A DNA stretch of 64,000 nt from contig LLEY01000135.1 of assembly GCA_001414485.1 (NCBI GenBank), positions 107,293-171,292 on the forward strand, given 5' to 3'. Numbering within the stretch: the first letter of the stretch is position 1; each line of letters opens with the position of its first letter. Source of the DNA: Calycina herbarum (lineage: Eukaryota > Ascomycota > Leotiomycetes > Helotiales > Pezizellaceae). Made by a program: the position numbers and the translations under genes. Under the pieces are notes generated by a model that saw only the letters and a list, made by a program, of their open reading frames with translations, had not been told where the DNA came from and made no database searches. This document shows positions 12,021-23,271 of the stretch, piece by piece.

Positions 12021-12954
12021 ATGTCCAAATACGGCGTCGTAGTAATGGGTCCCGCAGGCGCAGGAAAAGTAAACCTCCCCCTCCCCCAAAACCCCCTCCA
12101 AGTCCTAACCTCTCTCTTCCCAGTCCACCTTCTGCACCGCCCTAATAACGCACCTAAACCACAACCGTCGCTCCTGCTTCTACATCAACCTCGACCCGGC
12201 CGCCGAATCCTTCACCCACACGCCGGACCTCGACATTCGCGACCTCATCTCCCTCGAGGACGTAATGGAGGAAATGGGACTCGGCCCCAACGGTGGTCTA
12301 ATCTACTGTTTCGAATTCCTGCTCGAGAACCTCGATTTTCTTACCGAGGCGATTGAGCCGCTGACGGAGGAATATTTGATTGTTATTGATATGCCGGGGC
12401 AGATTGAGTTGTATACTCATATTCCGATTTTGCCGGCGCTTGTGAAGCATTTGACTAAGACTGGGGCTTTGGATGTGCAGCTTTGTGCGGCGTATTTGCT
12501 TGAGGCTACTTTTGTGGTGGATAGGGCGAAGTTTTTTTCGGGGACGTTGAGTGCGATGAGTGCTATGATTATGCTTGAGATTCCGCACGTCAATATTCTT
12601 TCGAAAATGGATCTGGTTAAGGGACAAGTCTCGAAGCGGGAATTGAAGAGATTCTTAGATCCGGATACTAGTTTATTAGATGAAGGACCGAATTCGGAAC
12701 TTGATGATGGGATGGGCGAGGTGGGCGATACGGAGGCGTTGATGGGGGGGAAGAGCTTCCAGAGATTGAATAAGGCGGTTGCGGGGTTGATTGATAGTTT
12801 TAGTATGGTAAGTTATTTGAGGTTGGATGTGCAGGATGAGGATAGTGTGGGGGCTATTTTGAGTTATGTTGATGATGCTATTCAGTATCATGAGGCGCAG
12901 GAGCCGAAGGAACCTAAAGATGAGCAGGAGTTGGAGATGGAGGATGGGGATTGA
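12021..12954 (+). CDS. GPN3: GPN-loop GTPase 3
   Basis: A small GTPase of the GPN family that works with GPN1/Npa3 in assembly and nuclear import of RNA polymerase II. Exon 1 is 12021-12068 and exon 2 is 12124-12954. The 55-nt intron (GTAAAC…CCAG) falls exactly inside the P-loop, between GPAGAGK and STFC. The product is 292 aa, usual for the family. Motifs seen: G1 GPAGAGKST (10-18), the diagnostic Gly-Pro-Asn insertion in LGPNGGL (about 70-72), G3 DMPGQIE and G4 SKMD. The C-terminus is acidic (EMEDGD). The very 5' MSKYGVVVMGPAGAGK and the LEDVMEEM block separate GPN3 from GPN1 and GPN2. It is convergent with the APQ12-like gene. Codon use shifts from C-ending codons in the first 300 bases to T/G-rich codons later, which is odd but not damaging. 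Confidence 0.93.
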
Positions 12955-13239
12955 GGGGTTACTTTTGATCTCGTTTTGCTTGACATGATTCGGGCCTGGT
13001 TTGGGATTCTTTTTTGCTCAGGAGTATGGATTGGGTGGTATGGAGTAAAAAGCATAGCGATGGCGTTATTTCATGAAGAGTCCAATAATTAAAAAGATGC
13101 TGTATCCTCTGTATCCCATCCTGTCGCTTCATGACTCTTCCCTCCGATTCGCGCAACAGTAGGCGCTTTCACTACCGGCAAAATTACCACCCTTCCCTCT
13201 GTATCGCTATAAGCAAATCACCTCCCAAAAACTACGAGA

Positions 13240-13821
13240 CTACCGCCATCCAGTATTCCCCCTACTCCCCGCCCTATAATCCTTCCCATGTCCCCCACCA
13301 CTTCCCTGTCCCGCCTCCTTCGAATACCCCTCCCACCTCTCATACTCCCTCCACCAAACTTCCCCTAAAACTTTTCCCCACCCCATCAAATCCCCCACCG
13401 TCCTCTCCACACCCCGCTGATAAACCATACTTATACACACCCCTATAGTCCCCCAGAACACCAAGCGCATAACAATCCCCACCCAGAAAGCTATTACCCT
13501 CTGCACGAAACCGAGGATCCGTAGGGCGATATACAGAGCGGCGAGGAAGAGGAGGACGGAGACGACGGCTGGTTGGGTTTGTGCGTATGTTAGGGCCGTG
13601 TTTATGTAGGGTAATAGGAGGGGGTAGGCTGTTCGGCGGAGGGTTGTGAATGTGGAGAGGATGGGGGCGAGGATGGGGGAGAGGTAGGGAAGGGAGTTTG
13701 TGTAGGTTTGCATGGCGAGGAGGGTGTATTCTGTAAGGGGTGTTAGTTTGTTGTTTTCATTCGCGGGGCTTGGGGTTGAAGGGGGAGATGTGAGGGGAGA
13801 CGGACCTTGGAGGATATCCAT
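13240..13821 (-). CDS. APQ12: Apq12-like nuclear envelope / nuclear pore biogenesis protein
   Basis: Apq12 is an ER and nuclear-envelope membrane protein needed for normal pore assembly and membrane fluidity in yeast. This 193-aa single-exon gene starts at the ATG at 13821. A Pro/Ser/Thr-rich head is followed by two close hydrophobic segments (VVSVLLFLAALYIALRILGFV and VIAFWVGIVMRLVFWGTIGVCISMVY, about residues 85-135) joined by a short amphipathic turn, then the family-typical tail YQRGVERTVGDLMGWG…WWREYERWEGY and a Gly-rich end. Size and two-helix layout fit the fungal Apq12 family (PF12716). The stop lies 285 bases from the convergent GPN3 stop. The assignment is from memory of the family tail. 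Confidence 0.75.
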   Translation of the reverse strand: MDILQGPSPLTSPPSTPSPANENNKLTPLTEYTLLAMQTYTNSLPYLSPILAPILSTFTTLRRTAYPLLLPYINTALTYAQTQPAVVSVLLFLAALYIALRILGFVQRVIAFWVGIVMRLVFWGTIGVCISMVYQRGVERTVGDLMGWGKVLGEVWWREYERWEGYSKEAGQGSGGGHGKDYRAGSRGNTGWR

Positions 13822-14629
13822 GGTTTGGTTTTTGGTGCGCGGATGCGCGCACTTTTGATGTTTTTGGTTTGGCAGGTGGGATGGTTTTGGTTGTGAGACC
13901 GTCCCCTTGGTCTTTTTTTTTCGTCGCGCGAGAGGAGATGAGGTGGTATGGAGAGGTTGGGTGTTGAGGCAAGCTGGTCTGTTGTTGTGACTTGGTTAAA
14001 ATCTGGGGATGCGCCTCACGACTTCCCTTGGTTTTGCCGGGATGATGTATTTGCCACGTGGATGGTTTTTTTCAAGTTACTCAGGTTGATGTATGTTGCA
14101 AACTGTCTCCTTTATATAAAAAGTTTTCTTACTTGAATGCATTTTCTTCAATTTGGAGGATGGGGAAAGAATTTCCTAGTACTCTCGAGTTCACTCACCT
14201 AGTGGGAATGGAAGAGGTCATGTACACGTGATGGTCCTCGTGTCAACTCCTTTCTCCACTTCTTACAACAAGGCAAAAGTCGAAAGTAGAAGTTTCCTTC
14301 AATTGTATATTTTTTATTGCGATTGAAGCATTGTACAAGACGCTACGAGTAGCACCTAAATTCTGGAAGTGGCGCGATGATATTTTGCATGGATGAAAGA
14401 ACATTAGAATTACATATGAAGTGTGCCTGCTATGTAGAATTTCCAAGTACATACTAGATAAATTTCAACACTAGGAATACTTTTAAAGTTTACATCCAGT
14501 GTTGTTCACTATAGAAAACCTCCAAAATCAAAATGAAAATCCCCGGGTATCGAAACTTCATCCCACCACCTCGTCATCCTTCCTTTTTCTTCCCTCATAC
14601 CATGCCCATCCAGAAAGTTTCAAACCCGG
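13822..14629. other. Upstream region of the Apq12-like gene
   Basis: This is the promoter side of the minus-strand gene. No open frame is convincing and no known RNA is visible. The CACGTG and CACGTGGA-like words near 14056 and 14224 are isolated. Confidence 0.35.
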
Positions 14630-14782
14630 CTACTCCCGCATTACCCAGGAGTAGCTGGACAGTTCTGGACCCTGGCATAGCTACCCCTAGGTAACCCAGG
14701 ACTAGTCAGAAGCCTTTCAACTTCGACACAGCTATTCCTAGGTCACCCAGGAATAGTAAGTAAAAACCCGATACCTAAGCAT
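14630..14782. repeat. Three tandem 51-bp units, each opening with a 25-bp hairpin core
   Basis: Units start at 14630, 14681 and 14732, exactly 51 bases apart. Each begins with a CTAnnCC arm and carries an ACCCAGGAnTAG block. Unit 1 pairs CTACTCC with GGAGTAG. Unit 3 pairs CTATTCC with GGAATAG, a compensated base change. Unit 2 (CTACCCC…GGACTAG) pairs less well. The 26 bases after each core diverge more than the cores. The array sits about 100 bases beyond the stop of the minus-strand membrane-protein gene, so it may be transcribed in its 3' UTR. The function is unknown. Confidence 0.75.
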
Positions 14783-14878
14783 GGCACCTCCCTCTCACAC
14801 CCACAACGCCGTAATCTCGTAATCGCCCAACATCCCACATCCCACGAAATTTCCGCAATCTTTCAAAAATCAAAACCC

Positions 14879-17098
14879 TCATCGATAAACCCACCTCCTA
14901 ACCCCACCCCCTTCCCCCTTCTCATCATCATAAGAAACAGGGGCAAACGCCCCCGCAAGTCTAGCCAATTCCCGGGGAGACAAGGGACTAGAAGCCCTAG
15001 GCCTCTCATTCGGTGTTGAGTTTTGATTTGTTGAAAGTTGTGGTTGTATTGTATTTCGCGAGGAGGAGTGTGAGGTTTTGGGGAATGTAGTGGATACAGA
15101 TGGTGGTGGTAGCGGTGGTGGATTCTGATTCAAAGGCTGTCCATGAGGTGGTGTAAACGAGACGAGAGGAACGAAATTATTTAATTGCGAGGGGGAAAGT
15201 GGTGGTGATGAATGAGGGACTTTTCTTTCCCCTGTGTCTGGGGATGTTTCTGTTTCTGAGAGGATTGGTTTATTTCGGCCGTAGTTTCGGTGGGTTGGTG
15301 GATGGGTGAGAGATAGCAGGATGTTAAGAGATGAGGTGTCGGTGTCTGTGCTTGAAGTTGGATGGGTTGTTGTTGTGGGACTTATGGGTGCTTCTCGTGA
15401 TGGGGGAGGCATTGAGACGTGCTGAGTGGAGATGTCGGGATCGGTGAATGCTGGGGATGAGAAACTGAAGTTGGAGCTGAATATTGGGGCTGGTTCTTCT
15501 TCTGGTTCTGTTGTTGATGGTATTTCGGGTGGCTCTCTTGTTGGTGAAGAGGTTTCTTCTGGAGGGGAATGAGGTGGTGCTTTAGATTTTGCTTCTTCCT
15601 GCATTGGATATGATATCTCTGGTGATTCTTCTCTCTTCGAAGTTCCTTCTTTCGAGGAGGTTGGTACCGATGTTTCGGACTCTTTCTCTTTGGTCAGAGT
15701 AGGAGGAATAGGAAACGCAGTAATTTCCTCCTCAATATTCTCCTCCTCAACAACTACTTCTTTCTTTCGAAATCTCGCCGGTCTTGGAGGAACTATAGGC
15801 GGTGGTCTTTTCGGACCTTCAGTTTCTTCTGGTGGCTCGATTGGAGAAGGAACGAGGGGTGTGGATAAATCGATAGGCGAGGTGGGTAAATCCAAAGTTA
15901 GCAGTGTAGTTGAACCCTTTGGTGAGGTGAGACGAAAATCTGCATCTGGGACTTTCTTTCTTTTTGTTGGACGGGGTGGGAGGGGTGGCGGTGGTAAGGT
16001 TTCTCTTCTTTTTGGTTTTGACGGGATGGGGATAGGTTTCTGATTGGTGACTGCGATTTCGTTTTTGGATGGACTTTGATGAGTTTGAATTGACCATGGC
16101 TCTTGACTTTGCGACTTCAACATTGAAGATGTTTCCTTTGTTAAAGGGGCTACCTCTGCATGGCTCTCCGCAGGGTTCTCCTCCTGTCGATTCCACTCTG
16201 ATTTTTCTGCAATAGAAGCAGCTTCAACATCCGTAAAATTTCGTGGGGTAACGTTCCCATTCAGCAACTTTAGTTCCCCAGCAACAAACTCCCTACTTGG
16301 AATTTCCACCCTCTGATACATCTCTCTCTCAGGTACCCCGCTATATTCAATCCCTCGATGTATACTACTAGCAGGTAACTCATACACCGGCTGTACATTC
16401 GAAGCTGGCAATTCCGTAGTAGTATACTGACGACCAGCAGATAACTCAGTCGTTCCAAACTTGGGTAGAGGAATCCTACTCCACCAACTTGTACTCCGTG
16501 CTCTACCAGCTTTCGACTTGATCGGTTTGAAGAATTTGGCCATTTTGAGTTTAAGGTTTCCGTTACGGAATTTTTGAAAGATCCGTTTGCGTGTTATTAG
16601 GAAGAGAAATAATAATGTGGCGAGTGCTGCGACACCCCCAATAGCTCCTCCTGTGATTTGGCCAAAGTTGGTGGTTCCAGAGGTAGATTTGTTGGCCGAT
16701 CCGGTAGCTTGTGGAAATGAATTGTCTCCTGTTGATTTTGGTAGATCGATGCTCGGTGTTTTGATCGGTGTATTAGAGGGTGTGAATAATGGGAGTATTG
16801 TGTCTGTGTTTGAATCGCCTTGTTCAAAATCGCTTCTCCGGCGTGAAGAAGTTGATGTCGTACGGCTTACTGACGAAGATAGAGTTGGTGAAGAGGATGA
16901 GGTAATAGATGTTCGCGAAGAACTTCTCGTCGCCAGTGGCGTTTGGGTTACTACTACGGTGGAGATTGGTTGAATGGTGACGATGGATTGTCGTTTTTCG
17001 ATGTTGGGTGGATTAAGGGAAGCTGAATCGTTTGAAGCTTCGATAGCGTAACCAGAGACTGCTCCAAATTGCGGCAAAGTTAGGAGTAAATAATACAT
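14879..17098 (-). CDS. Ser/Thr/Pro-rich single-pass membrane protein with signal peptide
   Basis: The frame is open from 17176 but only by a TTG codon. The first ATG, at 17098, is followed at once by a signal peptide (MYYLLLTLPQFGAVSGYA), so I start there (739 aa). The order is: signal peptide 1-18; a Lys-Arg site at about 35-36 (NIEKRQS) suitable for Kex2-type cleavage; a Ser/Thr-rich, probably O-mannosylated ectodomain to about 145; one transmembrane helix, about 148-169 (GGAIGGVAALATLLFLFLI), with a basic stop-transfer RKR; then a long cytoplasmic tail full of PPxP and SP motifs (LPPPPLPPRPTKRKK, PPPIVPPRPARFRKK). This layout resembles fungal Wsc/Mid2-like wall sensors and the many TM-plus-proline-tail proteins of Pezizomycotina. 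No WSC cysteine domain is present, so a sensor role is only possible. Polyproline segments could bind SH3 proteins. Confidence 0.72.
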   Translation of the reverse strand: MYYLLLTLPQFGAVSGYAIEASNDSASLNPPNIEKRQSIVTIQPISTVVVTQTPLATRSSSRTSITSSSSPTLSSSVSRTTSTSSRRRSDFEQGDSNTDTILPLFTPSNTPIKTPSIDLPKSTGDNSFPQATGSANKSTSGTTNFGQITGGAIGGVAALATLLFLFLITRKRIFQKFRNGNLKLKMAKFFKPIKSKAGRARSTSWWSRIPLPKFGTTELSAGRQYTTTELPASNVQPVYELPASSIHRGIEYSGVPEREMYQRVEIPSREFVAGELKLLNGNVTPRNFTDVEAASIAEKSEWNRQEENPAESHAEVAPLTKETSSMLKSQSQEPWSIQTHQSPSKNEIAVTNQKPIPIPSKPKRRETLPPPPLPPRPTKRKKVPDADFRLTSPKGSTTLLTLDLPTSPIDLSTPLVPSPIEPPEETEGPKRPPPIVPPRPARFRKKEVVVEEENIEEEITAFPIPPTLTKEKESETSVPTSSKEGTSKREESPEISYPMQEEAKSKAPPHSPPEETSSPTREPPEIPSTTEPEEEPAPIFSSNFSFSSPAFTDPDISTQHVSMPPPSREAPISPTTTTHPTSSTDTDTSSLNILLSLTHPPTHRNYGRNKPILSETETSPDTGERKVPHSSPPLSPSQLNNFVPLVSFTPPHGQPLNQNPPPLPPPSVSTTFPKTSHSSSRNTIQPQLSTNQNSTPNERPRASSPLSPRELARLAGAFAPVSYDDEKGEGGGVRRWVYR

Positions 17099-19506
17099 TA
17101 AAGTAGTTTCGTATCTGTGGCTCCTCAACAGCGATACATAGTCGCCGGTTTCTGCCTTGATGATGTCCTCGCGCAACTCCTCTCGTATAGGCTTCTTTGG
17201 ATTCGACTACGACAAAATATGGAGACCTTATGTGTTTATAGGATAAACTCTGCTACTGTAATGGCTATGGAGTCAGCCTTCATTCTTTAATGTGTGAGAT
17301 AAATTCAACAGTTCGTGACTTCAAGTCCGATGCGCAAGGGAATTAAACCCACAAGGAAATACCTTGACTGATCTCTGACTCCAGAACGAGCTTTTAATAG
17401 CAAGTATTTCTCGGTCGCTCTGACGCAAAATGAATATATGAACTTTTCTCAGCAAGGATAGCCCCTGAGAATGATGAGCGCGAAGAAGGAAGAATAATAG
17501 AAATTCAAGAGTTGGCGCGACAAGATAAGAAGTCGCGCGAGGAGCAAGAATGAGGGGGTATTGCAACCAACTTTCTCCCAATTGATTGGACAATGGCACA
17601 GGGTGAGGCGAAGGAAGAGGGATCGCGGTACGTGATTGCTGTGCCTCCAACGTTGTAATTCCAACCTTGTTGAAACAATAGGGAGTCATTGGCCGCAGGT
17701 GCTGCGCCATATGCAAAAGAGTTGGAAAGATATACAGCCGAGATTTCGTGCATACAAAGTATGCCTTGCCATCCCCAGGCATTTTGAGATTGTTGTTGAA
17801 GAAACCTTCCAAGCTTGTCTTGAAGGTCCGACTACAAGATTAATATTCAAAAGTGCTCGGTGGTTTCCAAATTCGGAGAGTAACTCGGCGATGGAAAGGA
17901 GATACCGAGGAGGGATATGAAATGAAAATGAGACGTTTAAATCCCACGATCCTACGATTTTATTGAACCTAGGACGTGATCTCCCGCAAGCCTCCCGGGC
18001 CATGGTGGTACAGTATCAATGCCGGGAGAAGCAAGATATAGCGTACTCATGGCGAATAGACTACCTTGGCTGATGATAACGGGCTACCCGCGTGGAGATG
18101 AAGATCAAAATCTATCGAGATGATCAGCAAAGTAATTCATGAGTCCAAGAAAGAAGTAGCAACCCGCTCTGATTTGGAATCAGAGCACCATTCCTCCTAA
18201 TCGGGAGAATGTTTCAGACCAACAGATTTGATGATTGACATATGGTGTTGTACGTAGGTAGCGCCCGGAGAGTGCATCAACACCCTGTAAATGCATCCCA
18301 ATCCAACAACCGCGTACAAGGGTAATCTGCGAATAGAGACTTCTCGGCCCCAACTGAGGCTGTGGATGTTCCCACTAGGAAGTGAGGCGAGGGTGCGCTA
18401 GAATATGTAAATAGCAGCTGGCCCTCCTCCTCTCGCTCTCCTGGTTTGGAAGATGAAGTTTGAGCTGCATGTTCTCCTTTTCTTCGCAGGGCCCCGTCTG
18501 TCTCGGTCTATACTATTGGAGAAAAAAGAAAATTGTTACTGAAATATGGATTAGAAACGGGATAGAAGTAAGCTTTTGGGTCGGTAAGGTATCTAAGAAA
18601 CATCAAAATGGTAGCAGGCAAGTGCGGATCGAAACGTTCCTTCCCAGAGCTGTTGCAAGATTGCGCTAGCAATTTGATTGGTCCCCAAAGTGGGGCCATT
18701 TGCATTCTTTAAGCCCCCACTTCACTTCACTCAACTTCACTTCATCAACCCCTCAATCTGCTAACATGACCAGTGTCATCGCCACCTCGACATGGCAAGA
18801 TTGTAAGATTAACCGTAACCTGCGGGAAACGAGACATGGCTCTGACTTCCAATCTTTTAATGTGGAAAGCGCTCGTTGACGCTCGAAAAGCTTCCAAGGT
18901 AACTGAACAGTAATACTAGAAATGGAGGTTCGCAAGTCAGTGCTACCTTATCCCTAAGAGGCCCAAGAGGCCCAAGATGGGACGCCAATTTTGCTGTTCT
19001 CACCGGGCGATGAAGGTCATGGTACTGGAAAACCTGGTGCACCAAAGTTTGGACTCTGGTAGTGAAGTGAGGGAGTGGTTGCTAGGAGAGGTGCTGCTGC
19101 CGGGGGGGGGGGGAGTGTCGCGAGCCGCGCCTTCCCTCTCCCAACCTCAACTTCCCCAACTGCGCACACCTGAACTTGCAATATCAACGCGCTTCGATCT
19201 TCACTTCGCCTTCACCTAGGTCGGGTATGGTCACGTTGATCCGCGTTAACCCGCATAAGGACCAGCCTGCACCGTCCCCCGTCGGATGATACCAAGCGCA
19301 ACGTCGAGTTTCTTTGATATTCAGCACATGCTTCACGACGCCCACGAGCAGTTCCTTCTGCCAACGCGTCAATACCAGTCTGCAAAGGATCTAATAAGGT
19401 ATGTATTGTCTTTGCTTCATCTGTGCTTTGGTCCAAGCACCTGATACTTATTCTCCCCCAGGTTCCAGGTTGCAACTCTCTCCATCAGCCCAAAGCTCCC
19501 ATCAAA
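17099..19506. other. 2.4-kb intergenic region
   Basis: No gene is supported. Several overlapping frames of 60-163 codons occur on both strands around 17320-18000, none with a family signal. A run of 12 G lies at about 19102-19113. The right end is the promoter and leader of the DUF6604 gene; an open frame continues upstream of its ATG to 19423, but the family start motif places the start at 19507. Confidence 0.4.
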
Positions 19507-22307
19507 ATGCTTCCCGAGTTTCTCGCTGGAAGCTACCAGCGATACAAAGCCGATACCAACGCCTTCACCACCTGGCTGTACGAGGCTGCTATCGCCAGCG
19601 GGTACCGGCTTCCCAACTCCAAAGTCGCTCAAAAGGAAAACAACCCTCCACTAACCGCCTCAGTGTCACCCCCAGCACCAGCGTTAACGTACGCAGAAAA
19701 ACTTCGCGCAAAGCAAAGAGTCAAGGAGGCGAAAAAGAAAGAAAAGAAACAGCCCGCAGTTGAGAGCCAAAGTGGCGATGCGCCTGCCGTCAAACACGTC
19801 GTTGCAGCTTCCGAAATTCTGGAGCAAGCCAAGATTGTCTCGAAGAACCCGAAAATCCAAGTACCTGATGCCATCTTACATATTGTTTCGCGTGCTGTTC
19901 GAGCCCGCCAACGTTGTACAGATTGGTTCAAGAATACCAATGCAGAGAATGGCCATTCAAACGAGGGTCACTTGCATTTCATTGGAGTACTTCATGAAGC
20001 GATAAAAGTGTTAAGACCTGGTTACGATTACACGTTGCTAGGCGAGCCGATTTCTGTACCAAAACAGTCACCACCCACGGATTTAGCTGGTGTCTTTGAC
20101 TCTGACATGCTCGCTGATCTGAAAAATCGATTCTCCGCATTGGAGGTTGAAGACACAGAAGATATCATGGAGCCAGAGGTCCACCCCCCAACCCCCCCAA
20201 ACATCACCTCCAAAGGATCTCGCACCAGTCGACCTCTTGTGTACGAGCTGGAGCTCGAGGACTTTATCGATTGGGCGTTCCATGCATTCTGCTTTTTTGA
20301 AGATCTGCATCGCATACAGAGCTTTCTGGCGGAAACGTGGCGCAAATACAAGAGCGGCGAAATAGATCTCATTACGGCAGCACTCACGACCAACGCTGCA
20401 TTTGCTGTGGCGAGGCGGGAAGAAACAAAGGTTATGGAAAACGGCTTTGATGACAAGAGTTTGTCGTATGAGAAGATTGCTGCGAGAATATGGCCGACTC
20501 ATCCATTCAACAATTCTTGCGAGATCCGAGGACCGAAAGCGATCAAATATGCCATGACTCCTTTTGATAGCTTCATATTCCTTGCCCCTGCACGAACCCT
20601 CGAAAAGTACGAAAAATGTACTTGTAATTACAACGAACGTGACAAGGTAAGATAACCCCTACATCTTTCTACCTCCTCGTGCCAAGCTAACAGTCTAAGT
20701 ACCCACAACTTGTAACTTCTCTAACGCTTCAAAACCCGCACAAGGATCCGAGTCTGCAGAAAATTTGGGACACTCTAGAAGCAGAGGACAGATTCACGAC
20801 TCAATATCTCATAGATATGAATCTTCTGCGGATGATGACAAAAGAGAATCCCGAACTGGTAGATATTATGGTAGAAGAGGAGGACACGAATCCAGCTCTC
20901 GATGAATTTAGTTATGGATTCGACATCTTGGTGAAGGACCGCCAAATAAGCACATGGTTCGTTTTTGCAAACCAAATTCTGCTTGACATCCAAGACATTC
21001 TGGGAAGCCGAGTTCCAAATGGCTGGCAGGAACTCAGAATATTGGCGGAGAAGGCAAAGGAAACGATTGGAATAAACATCACCAGCAAAGGCAAATTTGT
21101 CGGTGACGACTGGATGATGGATATGGGGCGGGACGCGACTATCAGAGTTCTTATTGGGCAGTCCTTTTTGAACCCTCCAGCCTATCAAGAAGAAAAGAAT
21201 GAATTGGTGGAGAGGGCGATGGCGAGAAAAGAAAAGGCACAGCGGGAAGCTAAAGAGTCTGGTGGTTCCGATCCATACGAAGGGGTTGTTAGCGTCTTGG
21301 GGTTCATCGTTCCTTATGTTCCAATCGCCGAAGAAAATGCATTTTTGTATGCCCATAACCCGATTTACTGTGGTTTCAGAGCCTTTCAGTTGGCGCTCGA
21401 AATGGAACAAATGGGACTGAACCTAGAATTTAAAAAGAGATACATCTTCGACGCAACGCACCTCTACAACGCCGCATTGAAATTTTCCGGTTGCAACATC
21501 CGCTGGCCTGCGATGGATCATTTTATCGAAGTCCAAAAGACGTCATTGTTCGCCGGTGTTGAGCCAACAAACGAAAAGGAATTTTTTACCAGATGGCTGT
21601 TACAGTCTGGGGGAAGTCCTGTTAATGTTGCACTAGTTGGCCGCAGGGTGGAAACCAGAAGAAAGGCGAGAACTCATAGAGGAGCACGACTCAAGCTCTC
21701 GAAGATGTCTGAGATCTATTCGCGATACTTCCTTAAATACGATACTTCGGACCAAACCCTTCACCAACTCGAGAACCTCATCGTAAAATCCACAAGACCT
21801 GAAATTCGAAGTTCGGGTGGTGTTCCACAAGCACTTACTTCTGTACAATTTCTCAGCAAATTTCGCGATTATCTCCAAGCCAGCTTAAAAGACATCATGA
21901 TCAACTACCTGGAGCTCGAGGAGCAAAGTTTGTGCTATCTCGTCCATATGAAGGCCACACTCGAAGAGACAGAGAGTATATTCGACACACCATCAAACCT
22001 TAGCTTGATAGATTCTTTCCGAAGCATCGCGTTGGTTAGCAAGATACTTCAACCGGTCGCAGTAAGACGGGCGTTCCTTGATAACCTCACCAAGAAAGAG
22101 TATGCTGCGCTAATGGAATCAGACGCCCTTCCAAAACTACAACTTTACCTTTGTGGTGAGATTCAAGATGCGTACTTGACAAAGGCTCTTGCGGACGGAT
22201 TTGGGGAGGACAAGGTCAAATTTGATGCGTGGAGAGCTGCTATGGCATCGAGAATGCTTGAAAAGCGTGAGGAATGGACGAGACAGAACGGTGATGAGCA
22301 GGAATGA
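19507..22307 (+). CDS. DUF6604-domain protein
   Basis: A large fungal protein of unknown function. The ATG at 19507 opens the family-typical MLPEFLAGSYQRYKADT, followed by TTWLYEAAIASGY, so I chose it over the upstream in-frame codons. Exon 1 is 19507-20646. A 98-nt intron (GTAAGA…CAAG) leads to exon 2, 20745-22307, giving 900 aa. Residues about 60-100 are Lys/Glu/Ala-rich and coiled-coil prone (KLRAKQRVKEAKKKEKK). The N-terminal region to about 250 matches DUF6604, including AILHIVSRAVRARQRCTDWF and HFIGVLHEAIKVLRPGYD. The remainder is helical with no catalytic motif I can name. Such proteins are multi-copy and variable in ascomycetes. The gene marks the edge between the housekeeping segment and the accessory segment to its right. 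Confidence 0.8.
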
Positions 22308-23271
22308 AGCAGAAGGATTGCTTGATCACAAATGTTTACACTAGTGCACTAATTTGCTTGCAGATACGCTTAGCATTTTGCGATAAACCAGGAATGAAAT
22401 GAGTCTTGACATTGAATTTTGACTTTGAGTTGCGAGAAGTGAACATGAATCTCTGGTGATGAAGTCAGGAAATCCAACGTGCCATCGAGAAGTTGTGACT
22501 TGTGAGGCGTCGGGGAATCTTTCCCCCTGTCTCTGAGGGAGTTTTGGGGAGGTTCTCCTGTTTTTGGGGGGAGTTGTTTTGTTAGTGGAAATCTGAATCT
22601 GGCTGGTTGATGACTTTAATTACATATGAGTTCCGGAAATGGCTCCGAATATGAATCGGCCGCTGCTGCGATGTCAAAGCTAGGGGATGGAATGAGCTGA
22701 TAAGAATGCAGATTGAGATTGCTCTAGTAAGATTAATTAATCTAATTATATAAAGCTTTGAACGGCTTAAAAGCATAAAGGTGCTAGATACTTCGCTAAG
22801 TGATAGTTATCTAGTATAAGTATTCTAGGTAATTTAGAAGACCTGAGTAATTTGAATAGATTATAGAGATTGGTTATACTATAGCGAATCTAGGGTATAT
22901 CTGAACTGATCTAGTCAATTGTATATTTGCTGAATAAAGCGTACTAGATATCGGATCTTTTCCGTTGGTAAACATCATATCATAGGATTTTAAATGGATA
23001 CAATATCGCGCTAAGTATTGACGCCCAAGTCTGCCTTAGAGGTGGAATTTCAGGCGTGCCACATGGTCTTAAAAGAGTTTGGGATCATGGAAAACAAGAT
23101 AGCAACAGAGACCTTAACACTTCTCAATTAACCCTAGCATGAAGGGTCTCTATTCATGTAGAACACGGTCTCCGCTGTAAACCAAACCCTGTGTCGACAG
23201 CAGAAACTATTTCTTATCCCCGCCCGCAGGAAATTAGCAATACAACCATCACCGCAAGAAGAGCACGCATC
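22308..23271. other. Intergenic region with AT-rich relic at about 22730-22960
   Basis: No open frame is convincing. The AT-rich block at about 22730-22960 is TA-dense, as in RIP-affected repeats. Its part at about 22866-22940 resembles 34811-34885, sharing GTATATCTGAAC and a following CAATT…TATA…AAAG pattern. Confidence 0.4.

Noticed and set aside
17321..17812. 163-codon minus-strand frame
   Set aside because: No domain, several competing frames of similar length on both strands, and unusual composition.
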